A program made the position numbers and the translations under genes. The notes beneath the pieces are model-generated. The model saw nothing but the letters and a program-made list of their open reading frames with translations, did no database searches and was not told where the DNA came from. This document shows positions 61,480 through 64,000 of a stretch of DNA of 64,000 nucleotides, in pieces. Position 1 is the first letter of the stretch, and each line of letters opens with the position of its first letter. The stretch comes from Argopecten irradians (taxonomy: Eukaryota > Mollusca > Bivalvia > Pectinida > Pectinidae): the NCBI RefSeq assembly GCF_041381155.1, contig NC_091135.1, forward strand, positions 2,734,490 through 2,798,489, written 5' to 3'.

Positions 61480-62340
61480 TGTTAGTGCTCCTGATATTTT
61501 CACTCGGGTGCAGAATACGACATATATTTTCTCCATAAAACCTTTTATTCCGCTCTGAAAATGTAATTATTGGAGGATATTCCTTGTTTCTTGATGAGTA
61601 ACAGTTAAATTTCATCGAGTGTGGTGAACATTATCAAAGAAAGTTTCGGTGAGTTTTCACCTCACGAGATGAAACATAATTGTTATTCATCAAAAGAAAA
61701 AAAGACTATTCTATGTACTAGATGTTTACGTCACTGTTCTGTGTATTAACTAACCCAACTGATATTTATAATAGATAATACATGTGTTTTAAACCAAAAA
61801 ACGGGAAAGATGCACATAGTATTATAGTTTTGGTTTGATATTTCAAAAAGTTATTCCCGCCAAAACAATATTTTGACTGTAAATTCTGATGGATCATTAT
61901 TGAGTGAAAATATTAAAACTGATATTTTCACCCGAGTGAAATATACCACATACATTTTCACCATGAAATTTTATATTTCATTCTGAAAAATGTAATACAT
62001 AGAGGACATTCCCTGTTTCTTGATGAATACCAGTTATATTCCACCTCACGATTATTCTATTTATAACATTGTTTTTCTCGATTCCATTTGCTGAAAACCA
62101 TCATTAGTTCCGCCAAAGGTTATTCTGCCATTGCTTTTCACAGAGTAATTTGCCCTTGCGATTATTACGGCGTATTTTTGTGAGCATAGCGTCATTTTCG
62201 CACACAAACTCAATCAGGTAACAATCAAAATGATATTTTCACTGTCAACTCTGCATTCTGATTGGTCAAAAGCGAGTGAAAGTATCAAAATCGAGGTGTA
62301 TCGCTATCTATATTTCACCGTGAAAAATGTAATAAAATAA
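61480..62340. repeat. Diverged direct repeats, TGATATTTTCACTC type
   Basis: The block at 61488-61615 (GATATTTTCACTCGGGTG... TTCCTTGTTTCTTGATGA) recurs at 61920-62040 with changes, and a shorter piece recurs near 62232-62335. It is probably a decayed repeat family downstream of the coiled-coil gene. Confidence 0.55.
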
Positions 62341-62589
62341 AATAGTTAAATTTTATACGTGAAGCAAGAATGTGTACCTGTGGAACACTAGTGTGGCCAC
62401 CAGACTCTAGAATTGAATTAAAAAAAAAAAAACATCACTTTAATGTGGCTGGATAAGTTTTGTCCCCGAGGCAATCTTATCAATGACTTAATGTCTAGTG
62501 GTCAGTCTATGGAACACATGTGTCTAGTACAGAGGCTTATTCAGTAGCTGATGCCAGGGTCGGTGATAACCCGACTTGACTTTCGCTGA

Positions 62590-63140
62590 AACTTTTGGTG
62601 CAGATCTCACGTCAAAACTGAAGTTCACGCACTGCGCCACCTGCTGGATTATCGCAGTTGCGTCTCTTCCATTTTCGCAATAGTCAACCAATGGAAAAAC
62701 TCGTATCAGTGATCTATGGATTGATAAAATGTCTGCGCACTTTGAAAAAAAGACATGTGGTATGTGCATGCGAATGATTCAAAATACCAAATATAAGCAT
62801 TTGTAATAATTAGTAATTTGTTCGGACACCAATGTTTGTGTTTCGTGCTGCTTCAGAGACCAATTTTTATCACGAGATCGAAGTCTCTCCTCGCATAATT
62901 TGTTTAAATTTGTGAAACAGAAATCACACACGTATTTACGTTTCCTCTGTTTGAAAAGAAAAGTATCAAATTGCTTCATTTAGCTGATCTGAAACATAAC
63001 TCACTAAATAAAAATTGAGACTTCGCTGGAAGCTGTTGTTAACATAAAACAAGCGTTTTTATTGGTCGCCTGAATTTGAACCTAGCCGCATGTTATCAGA
63101 ATTTGAAAGCAGTAACTTCACTTTTGACGTGAGATCCGCC
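62590..63140. repeat. Inverted repeat pair
   Basis: GATCTCACGTCAAAACTGAA (62604-62623) pairs with TTCACTTTTGACGTGAGATC (63117-63136) with one mismatch. It may mark the ends of a small DNA element. No target duplication is clear. Confidence 0.4.
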
Positions 63141-64000
63141 AAGCGTTACAGAGAGAGTATTGTACTGAATTCCCTTGTCTAGCGAAGTTGATGATAACCA
63201 AGCTTTAAAAGACAAACGTTGGATCTAATTCAAGTTTTATATTTAATACAACAGAATTTTGATGTCCCATTAGAAATTGCAATTATTTAGTTTCATCGAC
63301 AACAGACAAGTAATTTGATATTAAGTTTATTTTATAACATATAAATATGTACTCATAATACAACATCAATGTAATCTAATGTTGGCCCTATAGTGGATAG
63401 CGGATGCAACCAGCATCCGCTCTCAATGGCAGATACCTCTACGTAAGTTGAAAAACATGAAGCAAATAAAAGCCACAAAAATAATGCCATAAATTAATGC
63501 AATCTGATGTGAAAAAAAGCAGTTACAATCAGAAGATTTCATTGGACGTTTCACTTTTATCATTCTTTCATTTTTAAAGTTACTTCCCTTCTCTTCGATT
63601 GAACATTTCCTAAATCCCAATACGTGATCACTTTGGATGCACCAATCGTTCCAAAGAGAATGATATCTCCGTTTCACAATACAACGAAACAATATCACAT
63701 GCATGGTGGTTCTGAATTAGCTGCCTCAGAATCGGTTCGTTGCGCTAGACTGCTCTCAGGAATACTTAATTTTCCATTACTACGCGTTGAAGCCTGTTAG
63801 TCGTGTTCGCAAATCGTATACAGCAATGTAAAAAAGTTATAATCAATCAAAATAGGTTTTTATCTTCATAGTTCTCCTTCATACAGCAAGCCTAAAAAGT
63901 AAAGATAAGATACGGTTGAGTGTAGCTAACCTTTACTAGTAGAGCACAAAATTAAAAGAACAAGGAAATTAGTAGTAAATTATATCTTTATACCAATTTA
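63141..64000. other. No recognised feature
   Basis: No frame with splice or family support. Promoter-like sequence was not convincing. Confidence 0.4.

Overview
This 64-kb window is eukaryotic, AT-rich, intron-bearing and full of decayed transposons. The repeat style (tRNA-derived SINEs, CR1/L2-like and L1-like LINEs, TTAA-flanked MITEs, a tRNA-Ser-primed Gypsy element) suggests an invertebrate, and a bivalve mollusc is my best guess. No gene here fixes the species.

Region 1 (1-26.2 kb) is a beta/gamma-crystallin-like gene cluster. Gene A (minus, 7696-10600) and gene B (plus, 17153-20543) are intact five-exon paralogues facing away from each other. Each encodes a two-domain, four-Greek-key protein of about 180 residues, one motif per exon. 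A third copy shows only its promoter and exon 1 (335-364), with the rest presumably left of the window. A fourth (24.96-26.16 kb) is a 5'-truncated pseudogene with a frameshift and a nonsense codon. A block of at least 5.7 kb (1-5700 and 10237-15880), carrying the promoter, exon 1 and a dead L1-like LINE, is tandemly duplicated at about 99% identity.

Region 2 (21.3-39.9 kb) holds almost no recognisable genes. It contains a CR1/L2-like LINE fragment carrying a 52-bp perfect hairpin insertion with a 9-bp target duplication. It also has a terminal-inverted-repeat element filled with TGTTG repeats, two copies of a TTAA MITE, an approximately 2.7-kb element with long inverted ends, a 58-bp minisatellite, a perfect 178-bp tandem duplication and a minus-strand L1-like fragment.

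Region 3 (39.9-48.4 kb) is a CR1/L2-type LINE into which a young Gypsy LTR retrotransposon (40300-44994) has inserted. The two 164-bp LTRs differ at one base.

Region 4 (48.4-64 kb) probably holds one host gene on the plus strand (51167-61254). I assembled six exons with consistent splice phases that encode a protein with membrane-like segments followed by a long coiled coil. Its introns carry tandem SINEs, palindromic repeats and a hAT-like element, and a second hAT-like element lies upstream. The last 2.7 kb are repeats and unassigned sequence.

Coordinates of exons were derived by hand from paralogue comparison, splice signals and phase. Identity values are estimates by eye.
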